Assembly (NCBI GenBank): GCA_030123605.1
Contig: CP126123.1
Span: 3,266,001 to 3,330,000 of the forward strand
Length of the DNA: 64,000 nucleotides
Direction: 5' to 3'
Source: Nitrospira sp.
Lineage (GTDB): Bacteria; Nitrospirota; Nitrospiria; Nitrospirales; Nitrospiraceae
The translations under genes were made by a program, and so were the position numbers. A model generated the notes under the pieces. The model was not told the DNA's origin. It did not search any database and saw only the letters and a list, made by a program, of their open reading frames with translations. Positions 7,742 to 16,434 of this stretch are shown piece by piece. Each line of letters opens with the position of its first letter. Position 1 is the first letter of the stretch.

Positions 7742-8014
7742 TTAAAAGGACGGAGCGAGCCCGCTTCCGCCAGCGCCGTCATGTCCCACGAAACGCACGG
7801 CATCTCCGTCTTGTACCAGCGAATCTTCGCTAGCGATACGTTTATTGATCGTGACAAGCACTTTCTTCTCCCGCAACAGCTGGAGCATGTGGCGAAGGCC
7901 GCGGCCTTGCCGTTGAATCACCTGCCGAACGGTCAAAGGTGTGGATAGCTCACAGGCAAGGTCTCGTTCCCCGTCAGTTGTTTGAAGTTGTCCCATCAAC
8001 GTAATCGTCACCAT
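7742..8014 (-). CDS. MoaD/ThiS-like small protein
   Basis: 90 aa with a ubiquitin-like order: beta hairpin (TITLMGQLQT), the LTVRQVIQRQG helix, VLVTINKRIASEDSLVQDGDAVRF and a Gly-rich end. The family C-terminus should finish in GG; here GAGGSGLAPSF adds six residues after the GG, so thiocarboxylation would need trimming or does not occur. It is not beside moa or thi genes. The gene is divergent from the next one. Confidence 0.6.
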   Translation of the reverse strand: MVTITLMGQLQTTDGERDLACELSTPLTVRQVIQRQGRGLRHMLQLLREKKVLVTINKRIASEDSLVQDGDAVRFVGHDGAGGSGLAPSF

Positions 8015-8112
8015 GCGGCATCTATCCTCTTAGTTTGGCTACCGTCGGTTCTGAACGTTCCATCGGTTCGCCCGGAGGAATTGACTCCCTGGCGTCCGCG
8101 CATAATAATAGC

Positions 8113-8517
8113 ATGATGCAATCCCTTAATATCCAGCGACCAGGCATGCCGGATCTGCAATTCGTTCTCATGGTCTCGGCGCTCTGCACGTCCGACCTGA
8201 CCACCCTGAATGTGCCGGAAAGTGTTCGGCGAAGGGTGTTCGATCGTTGTTGGTCCTTGGTGAGCACCGATCCTCCTCCGACCGACCAACGAGAACGTGT
8301 GCTCGATCTTCGGTCCGGCACAGAACTGACACTCGATGCCCTCGTGGCCACGATCCGCGAACTCTTCGCGGAGGCCGGGATTTCCACATTGACCTGGGAT
8401 CATGCTCCCAGCGAACCGACGCAGCCCAGCAGCCCTGCCGCAGAGCCCTTAATCGATCGCTTGCAAAAGCTTTATCCTGATCCTCCCCCGACAGCCAACC
8501 CCTCGGATCGAAATTAA
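8113..8517 (+). CDS. Hypothetical protein (134 aa)
   Basis: The frame is open from 8035, but ATG-ATG at 8113 is the better start given the divergent gene at 8014. The protein is acidic with Leu-rich helices (LQFVLMVSALCTSDLTTL; LVATIRELFAEAGIS) and a Pro/Ser-rich tail. No domain is recognised. The ribosome site is weak, so the start is uncertain. Confidence 0.45.
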   Translation: MMQSLNIQRPGMPDLQFVLMVSALCTSDLTTLNVPESVRRRVFDRCWSLVSTDPPPTDQRERVLDLRSGTELTLDALVATIRELFAEAGISTLTWDHAPSEPTQPSSPAAEPLIDRLQKLYPDPPPTANPSDRN

Positions 8518-8758
8518 CTACGCGCCGGCGGCTCATCACTTTCCCAATGCGCGAGACCAAGGTATACGTCTGACAGGCTGGGTGTCCTGCCTGTGCACGA
8601 CGAGATGCGCCTGGCCGCAAGTATGGTGGTGAACGTTTAGGAGTTGCAAGGACGAGGGCAATCGGCTTGCGTGAGTGTTTCCGGACGGGCGGCTTTTCCC
8701 ATGAGACGGAACGAGGTATGATGAGTGCACCGTCGCCAAACAGGACCGAGGAGGTGCC

Positions 8759-9316
8759 ATGCGGATTACGCCAACCCCACTCGAAGGACTCTTTCAGATC
8801 GAGCCCGATGTGTTCCGGGATCCAAGGGGGAAGTTCGTCGAGATCTTTCGCGAATCGCGGTATGATGCAGTCGGGATCGACAAGCCCTTCGTGCAGGACA
8901 ATTTTTCCTGGTCCGTCCGAGGGACGTTGCGCGGGCTCCACTATCAACTGGTTCGGCCCCAAGGGAAGCTGGTCACGGTCGTCAAGGGCACGGTCTATGA
9001 TGTGGCGGTCGATATCCGCCGGGGGGCACCCACGTTCGGGCAGTGGTATGGGGTCGAATTGTCCGATACGAACATGCGGCAACTCTATGTTCCTCCCGGG
9101 TTCGCCCATGGATTTTGCGTGCTGAGCGAGGAGGCGGGGTTTCTCTATAAGTGCACCGAGGTCTATTCACCTGAAGATGAGCGGGGCATCCTCTGGAGCG
9201 ATCCGGCGCTCGCCATCGCTTGGCCTGTAAAGACGCCGTTGCTCTCCGCCAAAGATCAGGCCTACAAGTGCTTGGCGGATATGGCCACGGATCTACCTCA
9301 CTACGGTCTACGTTAG
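8759..9316 (+). CDS. rfbC: dTDP-4-dehydrorhamnose 3,5-epimerase
   Basis: 185 aa, the normal length for RfbC, a cytoplasmic cupin enzyme converting dTDP-4-dehydro-6-deoxy-D-glucose to dTDP-4-dehydro-L-rhamnose. Landmarks: FRDPRGKFVEIFRE, QDNFSWSVRGTLRGLHYQ (catalytic His), GTVYDVAVDIR, VPPGFAHGFCVLSE and YKCTEVYSPEDERGILWSDP. A GAGGAGG site stands before the ATG. The other rhamnose genes (rfbA, B, D) are not adjacent, so it is a stand-alone copy. Confidence 0.92.
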   Translation: MRITPTPLEGLFQIEPDVFRDPRGKFVEIFRESRYDAVGIDKPFVQDNFSWSVRGTLRGLHYQLVRPQGKLVTVVKGTVYDVAVDIRRGAPTFGQWYGVELSDTNMRQLYVPPGFAHGFCVLSEEAGFLYKCTEVYSPEDERGILWSDPALAIAWPVKTPLLSAKDQAYKCLADMATDLPHYGLR

Positions 9317-9489
9317 CTTGCGGGCAGTTCGACTGGTTACGCGGTTTTCTTGCGAACCTTCCGGTGCCTGAAGCAGGATCACACCAGTCGAATCTTCAGA
9401 TTTTTCTCCTGACGCATCGCTTCTGGTCGATAGGCCATCATCCTAACGAACGACAGTGACCTTGCCGCGCAGTGTAGAACCATGCTATG

Positions 9490-9504
9490 TAGGAATCATT
9501 CCTA
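9490..9504. promoter_or_regulatory. 7-1-7 palindrome, candidate PerR/Fur box
   Basis: TAGGAAT-C-ATTCCTA is a perfect 15-base palindrome, ending 11 bases before the ATG of the Fur-family gene. The 7-1-7 geometry is that of PerR/Fur boxes, so autoregulation is likely. Confidence 0.55.
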
Positions 9505-9515
9505 GGTAGGGTGCC

Positions 9516-9974
9516 ATGAAGCTGACGGCTTCGGAGATTCATGCACGTTTTCGCCGTAGTACTATCCGTGTAACTCACCAGCGGATGGCGATCTATCGAG
9601 CTTTAGCCGAAACCACCAGCCACCCAACGGCCGATGACCTGTACAAGACGGTACAACGCCAACACCCAAGGATGTCGCGCAATACGGTCTATTATACCCT
9701 CGGTGTCCTGCGGCAGGCCGGTCTGGTGCGGGAAGTCAACGTCGGGCACGAGGTGGCACGGTTCGACGCGAATGTGACCCTGCATCATCACCTGATCTGT
9801 CTGGGGTGCCGGCGGATCGTGGATGTCATGGATGACGCGCTGAATCGGTTGGCAGTTTCCGATGAGCAGGCGAAGGGATTTCATATTCTCGGACATCGGG
9901 TCGAGTTTCATGGCTATTGTGCCGGTTGTCGGCACGCGATGCAGGGCGTCTCACAGCCTCGTGGGCAGGAATAA
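9516..9974 (+). CDS. perR: Fur-family regulator, PerR-like
   Basis: 152 aa. A winged helix occupies residues 1-85 (RVTHQRMAIYRAL; HPRMSRNTVYYTLGVLRQAGLV). The metal region has HHHLICLGC and CAGC, two CxxC pairs forming the structural zinc site. The next gene is rubrerythrin, which fits a peroxide-sensing PerR rather than an iron-sensing Fur; this is inference from context. A 7-1-7 palindrome overlaps the ribosome-site region, suggesting self-repression. Confidence 0.8.
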   Translation: MKLTASEIHARFRRSTIRVTHQRMAIYRALAETTSHPTADDLYKTVQRQHPRMSRNTVYYTLGVLRQAGLVREVNVGHEVARFDANVTLHHHLICLGCRRIVDVMDDALNRLAVSDEQAKGFHILGHRVEFHGYCAGCRHAMQGVSQPRGQE

Positions 9975-10004
9975 TACATCGTCAACTCACGTAAGGAGGA
10001 GCAT

Positions 10005-10430
10005 ATGGGAAACAGTTTGAAGGGCACGAAGAGTCACGAAAACCTCAAACATGCGTTTGCGGGAGAGTCGCAAGCGAACCGGCGGTATCTCTACTTTGCG
10101 CGTCGAGCCGACATCGAAGGCTATCCGGATGTCGGGGGGCTGTTTCGGGACACGTCGGAAGCGGAAACCGGCCATGCCTTCGGCCACTTGGATTTTCTGA
10201 AGGAAGTCGGTGACCCCGCCACCGGGGTGCCGATCGGCAATACGGAAGCGAACTTGAAGTCGGCCATCGAAGGCGAAACCTACGAATACACCCAGATGTA
10301 TCCAGGGATGGCCAAGACGGCCCGCGACGAAGGCTTCTCGGAATTGGCCGAGTGGTTCGAAACCTTGGCCAAGGCGGAGCGGTCCCATGCGAATCGGTTT
10401 ACGAAAGGGCTCGAAAGCTTGAAGCAATAA
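10005..10430 (+). CDS. rbr: Rubrerythrin (di-iron domain only)
   Basis: 141 aa ferritin-like protein with the di-iron ligands: [24 protein letters not shown] (ExxH), AIEGETYEY, and [11 protein letters not shown] (ExxH). Rubrerythrins of about 190 aa carry a C-terminal rubredoxin domain; here it is missing, so electrons must come from a separate donor. It would reduce peroxide in the cytoplasm. A strong AAGGAGGAG site precedes the ATG. It sits between perR and an Fe-S reductase-like gene, a plausible donor. Confidence 0.9.
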   Translation: MGNSLKGTKSHENLKHAFAGESQANRRYLYFARRADIEGYPDVGGLFRDTSEAETGHAFGHLDFLKEVGDPATGVPIGNTEANLKSAIEGETYEYTQMYPGMAKTARDEGFSELAEWFETLAKAERSHANRFTKGLESLKQ

Positions 10431-10547
10431 GAGCTTCGGTTATACCGCGGGACGGTGTGGTCGTTGAGGGGAGGGTGGGGCAGAGGCATGTCCGTCCCAT
10501 CCTCCCCTGTTCGCCGCCGTGCTCGTTGTCATAAGGACCTCCCATCG

Positions 10548-11834
10548 GTGAAAGCACTCAGCCTGCTCAATCCCATTGATCCGGCAGCGCTCGACAAGGA
10601 ATCGCTCCGAATCTACGACGTGTGCGACGGGTGCCGTCGCTGTTTCAATCTCTGCCCGTCCTTCAATACCCTGCTGGATCGACTCGATGGGTATGAGAGC
10701 GACGTCGGAAAATTCACGCCGGCGGATCATCACCGCGTCGTGGATGAATGCTACTATTGCAAACTCTGCTTCAACCATTGTCCCTATACGCCGCCCCACC
10801 ACTATGGGATCGATTTTCCGCTCTTGATGGCGGTCTGGAAAAAACGCCTGGCCGTGGAGCGCGGAACCAAATGGCGAGATCGACTCCTGACCAGGACCGA
10901 TCTGTTGGGGCGAATGAATAGTGCCTTCGCACCCCTGATCAACTGGGCGTTGGGGCAAGGATGGGTACGGGGCCTTCTACAGACCCTGCTGGGTGTCCAC
11001 CGAGACCGGCAGGTGTTGCACTATCAACGTGAAACGTTTGCGCGCTGGTGGGCACAGCGATCTTCTGTCGGCCGGCCGGCCGCCGGAAAGAAAGTGGCGC
11101 TGTTCGCGAGCTGTTTGGTGAATTACCAAGTGACGGATGTGGGGAAGGCGACCGTACAGGTGCTGGAGAAAAACGGTGTGGAGGTGGTGTTGCCGGATCA
11201 ATCCTGCTGCGGGATGCCGTCTTTCGACATCGGGGACTCCGCGGCGATGGTGACGGCGGCCCGGCGGAATATCGGTTCGCTGAAGCCCTGGGTCGATCGG
11301 GGCTATGATGTCGTGATTCCTGCTCCCAGTTGCAGCCTCATGGTGAAGCGGGAGTATCTGCATCTCGTGCCCGGTGAGGCTGCGAAGCTGGTCGCCGGCC
11401 ATACCTACGACGTGTGCGAGTACCTCATGAAGCTCAAGCGTGAGGGGACCTTGGCGACGGACTTCACGCAGAACCCCGGCCTGGTGGCGTACCAGGTGCC
11501 TTGTCATCTGCGCGATCAAAACATCGGGTTCAAGTCGAAGGAGTTGATGGAATGTGCCGGGGCGCAGGTTGAGGTGATTGAAAAGTGCTCCGGCCATGAC
11601 GGGTCCTGGTCGGCCAAAACAGAATTTTTTCCGCTCTCCATGGAGATCGCACAGAAGGCGGTGAGGGTGGTCGAACAGCGGTCGGTTGATCTGGTGGCAT
11701 CCGATTGTCCGCTGGCAGGGCTCCAACTCGACCAGGCCGGCGCCGCAGCCCATGTCGGAGGGAAGGCGACGAGGCATCCCATCCAGATCATACGCGACGC
11801 CTATGGACTGCCCAGCGATCCTCGTGCTTCGTGA
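10548..11834 (+). CDS. Fe-S cluster protein with two CCG domains (GlpC/HdrD-like)
   Basis: About 428 aa from the GTG at 10548; an ATG at 10488 is possible. Two 4Fe-4S sites are near the N-terminus (CDGCRRCFNLCPSF and CYYCKLCFNHCPY), then a linker and two cysteine-rich CCG-type domains (SCLVNYQVTD...SCCGMPSFD and YQVPCHLRDQNIG...KCSGHDG). This is the layout of GlpC and heterodisulfide-reductase D-type electron-transfer proteins. With rubrerythrin upstream and DUF3501 downstream it forms a recurring three-gene set, so a role in passing electrons to rubrerythrin is reasonable but inferred. Confidence 0.85.
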   Translation: MKALSLLNPIDPAALDKESLRIYDVCDGCRRCFNLCPSFNTLLDRLDGYESDVGKFTPADHHRVVDECYYCKLCFNHCPYTPPHHYGIDFPLLMAVWKKRLAVERGTKWRDRLLTRTDLLGRMNSAFAPLINWALGQGWVRGLLQTLLGVHRDRQVLHYQRETFARWWAQRSSVGRPAAGKKVALFASCLVNYQVTDVGKATVQVLEKNGVEVVLPDQSCCGMPSFDIGDSAAMVTAARRNIGSLKPWVDRGYDVVIPAPSCSLMVKREYLHLVPGEAAKLVAGHTYDVCEYLMKLKREGTLATDFTQNPGLVAYQVPCHLRDQNIGFKSKELMECAGAQVEVIEKCSGHDGSWSAKTEFFPLSMEIAQKAVRVVEQRSVDLVASDCPLAGLQLDQAGAAAHVGGKATRHPIQIIRDAYGLPSDPRAS

Positions 11835-11870
11835 CCACTCGCATGGCACGCGAGTGCATGCATCGGAATT

Positions 11871-12476
11871 ATGGATAGGACGATGAATCCTCTTACGCAA
11901 GATGAGTTGATCCCCCGTGAAGAGTACGATCGGCAACGCGACTCGTACCGGCAGAGCATCATCGACCTGAAACGGCGTCGGCGCATTGCCGTCGGCGATA
12001 AGGTCACGTTGGTGTTTGAAAATCGGGAGACGCTGCGTTTCCAAGTTCAGGAAATGCTTCGCGTCGAGCGGATTGTCGATCCACGGAAGGTGCAGGAAGA
12101 ATTGGATGTGTATAATGCGCTGCTTCCGGTTTCGGGGGAATTGAGCGCGACGCTCTTGATCGAACTCACCGATCCTGCGACGATGAAACATTGGTTGGAT
12201 CTGTTCATGGGGTTGGACCATGGGCAGACAGTCGGCCTGCGGGCCGGAGCCGATGTCGTGTACGGCGAATTCGAAGGGGGGCACAGCCATGAGACCAAGA
12301 TCAGCGCCGTGCATTTCGTGCGCCTCCGTCCCACAGCCGCGATGGTGAAAGCCATCGGCGACCAGGCTGCGCGTGTGGCGCTCACGGTTCACCACCCCGG
12401 TTATGACGCCGAAGCGGAGGTGCCATGGGAGATGCGGCGAGAATGGCTGGACGATCTAGGAAGTTCTGAGTCATGA
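11871..12476 (+). CDS. DUF3501 family protein
   Basis: 201 aa, soluble. Characteristic segments are LIPREEYDRQRDSYRQSIIDLKRRRRI, VTLVFENRETLRFQVQEMLRVERI and WLDLFMGLDHG. DUF3501 proteins occur next to rubrerythrin and the CCG-domain Fe-S protein, as here; the biochemical role is unknown. It begins 36 bases after the previous stop; an in-frame ATG 12 bases further on is an alternative start. Confidence 0.8.
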   Translation: MDRTMNPLTQDELIPREEYDRQRDSYRQSIIDLKRRRRIAVGDKVTLVFENRETLRFQVQEMLRVERIVDPRKVQEELDVYNALLPVSGELSATLLIELTDPATMKHWLDLFMGLDHGQTVGLRAGADVVYGEFEGGHSHETKISAVHFVRLRPTAAMVKAIGDQAARVALTVHHPGYDAEAEVPWEMRREWLDDLGSSES

Positions 12477-12551
12477 ATTCTGAGTGTTGAGTCGAGGAAT
12501 TTTGAGCTGAGCACTTCTAACTTAGACCTCAGAATTCAACACTAACGTCAT

Positions 12552-13304
12552 ATGTCTTCCGTCTTACTCACAAAACGCATCGAGTTCGCTGCCTCCCATC
12601 GGTACCACAAGCCTGAATGGGATGCCGAGAAGAACCGCGCGACATTCGGCGCCTGCAACAACGATCCGGGACATGGCCACAACTACATGTTGGAAGTGAC
12701 GGTGGCGGGTGAAGTGGACCGACGAACCGGCATGGTCGTGAACCTCTTCGACCTGAAGCAGGTACTGCTGCAGGTGTTGGAAGAATTCGACCACAAACAT
12801 CTCAATCTCGACCTGCCCTACTTCGAACAGCGGATTCCGACCTCCGAAAACCTCGCGCGCGTGTTATGGGAGAAACTTCAGGCGCAGCCGGACATCGGCC
12901 GATTGCAACGAATTTGCCTTTACGAAGACGAGGATCTCTGCGCCGACTTGACGGAGGAGGCCGGGCTCGATGTGGCGTCGGTCACGCGACGTTACTCGTT
13001 TACCGCCGTGCATGACGGTCATCGCGGCCATACCTGGGACCTGTTCGTGACGATCCATGGACCGATCGACCGTGAAACCGGCATGGTCACCGACATTGTG
13101 GCGCTCGACCGACTGTTGAAGGAACGGGTGTTGTCTCAGTTTGACGGGCAGGACCTACGAGTCGTGCTCGGTACTCCATCCGTCACCGGCGAATACCTCG
13201 CCAAGACCGTCTGGGATCGCATCGCATCAAGCATCCCGGCAGGCATCCTGCAGCTCGTCAAACTCGTCCAAACCCGCGACCTTTCCTACGAATACAGCGG
13301 CTGA
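12552..13304 (+). CDS. queD: Tandem-domain 6-pyruvoyltetrahydropterin synthase / QueD-like protein
   Basis: 250 aa, about twice the usual QueD length. Domain 1 (about 1-125) has the zinc His set (FAASHRYH, GHGHNY), a Cys in FGACNND and EEFDHKHLN with TSENLA. Domain 2 (about 130-250) repeats the fold (RYSFTAVHDGHRGHTWDLFVTIHGPID...GEYLAKTVWDRI), but its zinc motif is altered and the acidic-His segment is lost. Probably one active and one degenerate half; the substrate (queuosine or folate-type pterin) is unproven. The gap before it (12477-12551) holds an AATTCTGAG-type inverted repeat. Confidence 0.8.
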   Translation: MSSVLLTKRIEFAASHRYHKPEWDAEKNRATFGACNNDPGHGHNYMLEVTVAGEVDRRTGMVVNLFDLKQVLLQVLEEFDHKHLNLDLPYFEQRIPTSENLARVLWEKLQAQPDIGRLQRICLYEDEDLCADLTEEAGLDVASVTRRYSFTAVHDGHRGHTWDLFVTIHGPIDRETGMVTDIVALDRLLKERVLSQFDGQDLRVVLGTPSVTGEYLAKTVWDRIASSIPAGILQLVKLVQTRDLSYEYSG

Positions 13305-13575
13305 GCCGGTCTGTCGCTCATGGTGCCGCGTCTCTCGCACCTCGTGCAGCCCATGAGACCGTTGACCTCGGCCGAGAAGTGGTCGTGTGTACAGGCTGCA
13401 TAAAGTTCCGCCGCTCGGTAATTCTTGCCCAGCCTGTTCGAACGGAGTTGCGTTAACGGTAAAATTCCCTGCGTTTTCCCTCCTTCTTTCCACAATGAAT
13501 TGTGGCCTGAAAGTTGAACATGCGCAGACGTGATGTCGGCGGCGTTACAGCTGTTGATTGGGAGGTGCGGAGGTT

Positions 13576-14805
13576 ATGATGTCCATCTGGGAATTCTTCA
13601 GCCAAGACGCAGCCCTCTTGGGGGGGCTTCACAGTCCCCTGTTGAGCTGGCTGGGTTCCTTCGGCCTGCTGCTGTTTTTCCTTTGGCACGTGGGGCGGCT
13701 CACCAGCGCCGTGTCGATGGTCCAGGGTTGTTATACACGTGTGTGGCCGACGTTGACGAAGCTGGCCGCCTGCCGCAAGGGCCTGCAGTCTGAGTGGCTG
13801 ACGATCCCAGGTTTGAGCGATGTGAAGAAGCAGGCGAACCAGGCCGGTCCACGATCGGAACGAATCGATTTGGACGACCTCCAGACGCTGGACAAGGCCC
13901 TACGCCGAGAATCGCGTCTCGAACAGGCTTGGCTGCATTTTCGGAAGACCTTCGTCGTGGAGCGGACCGCCTGGTTCATTGAGCCGCGAGTCTTCGCCAC
14001 CCGCACTGCGGCGGAGTTTTTCCCTCGCGATTTGCTGAACAGCCGGTTGAATTTGGCTTTCTACCATCAGTTTCCTTCATTGATCACGGGGATCGGCCTC
14101 CTGTTGACGTTTTTGGCTATTCTCATCGGCTTGAGCAAGTTGCATGCGGATGGATCGCACATCGTCGGCATTCAAGGACTGATCAACGGATTGGCGGGGA
14201 AGTTTCTGACCTCGATCGTCGGATTGGTTTGCGCCAATCTCTTCGTCCTTATAGAGAAGTCCGCCTTACATCGTTTAGCCACGACACAACAACAATTCGT
14301 CACGACGGTCGATGAGTTGTTTCCCCGCAAGACCATGGAACAGCTGCTGGAGAATTTTACGCCGGGGACCGCAGTCCCGCAGACTCCGGCTTCGACCGGT
14401 GTGGCTTCAGGCGAACTCGGTGACCGATTGGCAGGGACCTTGAGCGATCGATTGAGTCCCACCGTGACCGCACTGAGGGAAGCCGTGGAGGTCTTGAGCC
14501 GTCGGGAACCGGGAGGGAAGCTCGAATGTTCGGATCGGCTTGCGGAAGAATTGTCACGGGTGATGCAACAGACGATGGCCACGCCGATTCAGGAACTGAA
14601 CCAGGCGATTCACACGCTTGCCCGCTCGGTGGAGGACCTCAAGCGAGATCGGGGTTGGACACCGGTGGAAGAGGAATCGGAGCCGGCTTTCTTAGAGGAG
14701 TTTTCGGCCTCGGAGGTCGCCGAGAAAGTCATGCCGGACGACAGCATGTTGGGGTTACGGTGGTTTGCCAATTGGCGGCAAGGCGCTGCGATGAAAGGCG
14801 TTTGA
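13576..14805 (+). CDS. zorA: ZorA-like MotA/TolQ/ExbB-type membrane protein
   Basis: Start at the ATG pair 13576/13579 behind GGAGGT. About 409 aa: an N-terminal transmembrane helix (LGSFGLLLFFLWHVG), a cytoplasmic helical region, then the MotA/TolQ pair of helices (FPSLITGIGLLLTFLAILIGL and LAGKFLTSIVGLVCANLFVLIEKSAL), and a long C-terminal coiled-coil-like tail (about 280-390). This layout matches ZorA, the proton-driven stator-like subunit of Zorya defence systems. The OmpA/MotB partner starts 1 base after the stop. No ZorC/ZorD or ZorE gene follows, so its defence role is uncertain. Confidence 0.75.
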   Translation: MMSIWEFFSQDAALLGGLHSPLLSWLGSFGLLLFFLWHVGRLTSAVSMVQGCYTRVWPTLTKLAACRKGLQSEWLTIPGLSDVKKQANQAGPRSERIDLDDLQTLDKALRRESRLEQAWLHFRKTFVVERTAWFIEPRVFATRTAAEFFPRDLLNSRLNLAFYHQFPSLITGIGLLLTFLAILIGLSKLHADGSHIVGIQGLINGLAGKFLTSIVGLVCANLFVLIEKSALHRLATTQQQFVTTVDELFPRKTMEQLLENFTPGTAVPQTPASTGVASGELGDRLAGTLSDRLSPTVTALREAVEVLSRREPGGKLECSDRLAEELSRVMQQTMATPIQELNQAIHTLARSVEDLKRDRGWTPVEEESEPAFLEEFSASEVAEKVMPDDSMLGLRWFANWRQGAAMKGV

Positions 14806-14806
14806 G

Positions 14807-15562
14807 ATGGACACCAATCCCTCGCCCCATCCTCAGGAGCGTTCTTCCGTCCTCACCATCGGCGTCACGGATTTGATGACCTCGCTGGCCGTCATTTTCA
14901 TTCTGCTCTTCAGTGCCTATGTCACCAAGGTGTCCGAAACGGAGTCTCAGGCGAAGGTGTCGGTTCCTGCGCCGGTGCCCGAGTCGAAGGCCCTGCGGAC
15001 GAAAACGACCGACGACATCAAGGGTCTGTTGCGGGACCATTTCCAACGGTTCGATCTCATGCTGGATGCCGACCCCACCGACTCCAATGTGGTACGCATC
15101 GTGGTGCCGGATGCCTTGCTCAATTTCGAGTTCGGTAAGGGGTCGCTTTCGTCGATGGCGGAGCGATTTTTGGCGGATGCGATGCCGACCTATGCGGCGC
15201 TGCTCTGCGGGGCAATGCGGGATCGGATCGATTCGCTGGTGATCGAAGGCCATACGGACGATCGCGGGTCCGACATCTACAATTTGAAATTGAGCCAAGA
15301 GCGTTCGTTGAACGTGATGGTGAAGGGGCTTGAGGTCATCAAAGAACAGGCGCCTTGGGCCTATCGGTGTTTTCACGAGAAGACCTCCGCCAGTGGGCGA
15401 GGACGTCAGGACCTTTTCCTGGACGAGTCGCATGTTCCCGATCGCGACAAGAGCCGGCGGGTGGTGTTTAAGATTCGTCTGCGATCCCTGGACCATCCGG
15501 CGGAAGTGACCCAAGCCATGCACCAGTTTGAATCCCCTTCGTTCAGCTCCCGCCTCTTTTAG
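14807..15562 (+). CDS. zorB: ZorB-like MotB/OmpA-domain protein
   Basis: 251 aa. A transmembrane helix (LMTSLAVIFILLFSAYV) is preceded by the Asp of VTDLM, the position of the MotB/ZorB proton-channel Asp. The C-terminal half is an OmpA-like peptidoglycan-binding domain (LNFEFGKGSL; VIEGHTDDRGSDIYNLKLSQERSLNVM). It is the natural partner of the upstream gene: a wall-anchored, ion-driven stator complex. The stop overlaps that of the convergent SUMF1-like gene by 4 bases, so the operon ends here with two genes. Confidence 0.75.
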   Translation: MDTNPSPHPQERSSVLTIGVTDLMTSLAVIFILLFSAYVTKVSETESQAKVSVPAPVPESKALRTKTTDDIKGLLRDHFQRFDLMLDADPTDSNVVRIVVPDALLNFEFGKGSLSSMAERFLADAMPTYAALLCGAMRDRIDSLVIEGHTDDRGSDIYNLKLSQERSLNVMVKGLEVIKEQAPWAYRCFHEKTSASGRGRQDLFLDESHVPDRDKSRRVVFKIRLRSLDHPAEVTQAMHQFESPSFSSRLF

Positions 15563-16434
15563 CGCCGGCTCGGCTCTTTTGCATCCTTCGCACATCGAAA
15601 TCCGACATCATTCCGGCGCGCCTTCGGAGCATAGCCGGCCCGATTGGCCGATCGGATGGACTGGGAGTCATTATTCCAGGCGCCGCCGCGTAGGCCCCTG
15701 AGCGGACCAGCAGATGGACCGGTAGGATTCTCTGTGGGACTGTATTGATAGTAGGTCGGATCGTACCAGTCGGCGACCCATTCCCAGAGGTTTCCGGCTA
15801 GGTCGTAGAGGCCGTTCGGACTCTTTCCCGGTCCATACCGGCCGACATTCGTCAAGGTGTCGTACCCGCGCCATTTGGTTTGACCGGCGTTGGCGTGAGC
15901 GTTGGTCGGGTGTTCGTTGCCCCAGGGGTAGAGCCGTCCTTCAGTTCCGCGCGCGGCCATTTCCCATTCCGCCTCCGTCGGGAGCCGTTTCCCTAGCCAG
16001 CGGCAGTAGTCGCGGGCATCGTACCAATCGACGCCGATCACCGGCTTGTTGCCCTGAGAGCCTGTCGTGGCCTCATGCCACTTGAATGGTGGGTCCGCCC
16101 TCTGTGAGGCCAGAAACTCGGCATAGCGAGAGACGGTGACTTCGTACGTATCGAGATGGAACGCATCGAGTGATATGCGATGGACCGGTTGTTCATCTGC
16201 TTGGCCGCGGTCGCTGCCCATGGCGAACTCCCCGGCAGGAATGAGCACCATCGGCGGATCGTTGCCGGTACCGGTTTGGATAACGAAGATGTCGGAGTAG
16301 CCGGAATCGAATCGGTTGTGCGCAGCGGAATCCAAGCGGCTCGGTAAGAGACCATTCGCCTTCCCGTGTTCCGCCGAGAGGAGGCAGCAGAGCAAGGTGA
16401 CGGCAAGACGAAAGAATGAACCCCTCTGCATCAT
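15559..16434 (-). CDS. Exported SUMF1/FGE-sulfatase-fold protein
   Basis: 291 aa with an N-terminal signal peptide (RLAVTLLCCLLSAEHGKA). The formylglycine-generating-enzyme-type fold is clear: MVLIPAGEFAMGSD, DEQPVHRISLDAFHLDTYEVTVSRYAEF, KRLPTEAEWEMAARG, YPWGNE, GLYDLAGNLWEWVADWY, LRGGAWNND and NDVGFRC. The catalytic Cys pair of true FGE is absent from the SANRAGYAP stretch, so it probably does not oxidise sulfatase Cys; many such domains are binding or accessory modules. It converges on the ZorB-like gene. Confidence 0.82.
   Translation of the reverse strand: MMQRGSFFRLAVTLLCCLLSAEHGKANGLLPSRLDSAAHNRFDSGYSDIFVIQTGTGNDPPMVLIPAGEFAMGSDRGQADEQPVHRISLDAFHLDTYEVTVSRYAEFLASQRADPPFKWHEATTGSQGNKPVIGVDWYDARDYCRWLGKRLPTEAEWEMAARGTEGRLYPWGNEHPTNAHANAGQTKWRGYDTLTNVGRYGPGKSPNGLYDLAGNLWEWVADWYDPTYYQYSPTENPTGPSAGPLRGLRGGAWNNDSQSIRSANRAGYAPKARRNDVGFRCAKDAKEPSRR

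Noticed and set aside
10977..12395. Minus-strand open frame of about 470 codons
   Set aside because: It lies opposite the Fe-S CCG protein and DUF3501 genes, whose motifs are certain; the antisense product is His/Arg-rich low-quality sequence typical of high-GC shadows.
13576..15562. Complete Zorya defence system
   Set aside because: Only ZorA/ZorB-like genes are seen; no ZorC, ZorD or ZorE gene is in the flanks, so calling a full system is not justified.
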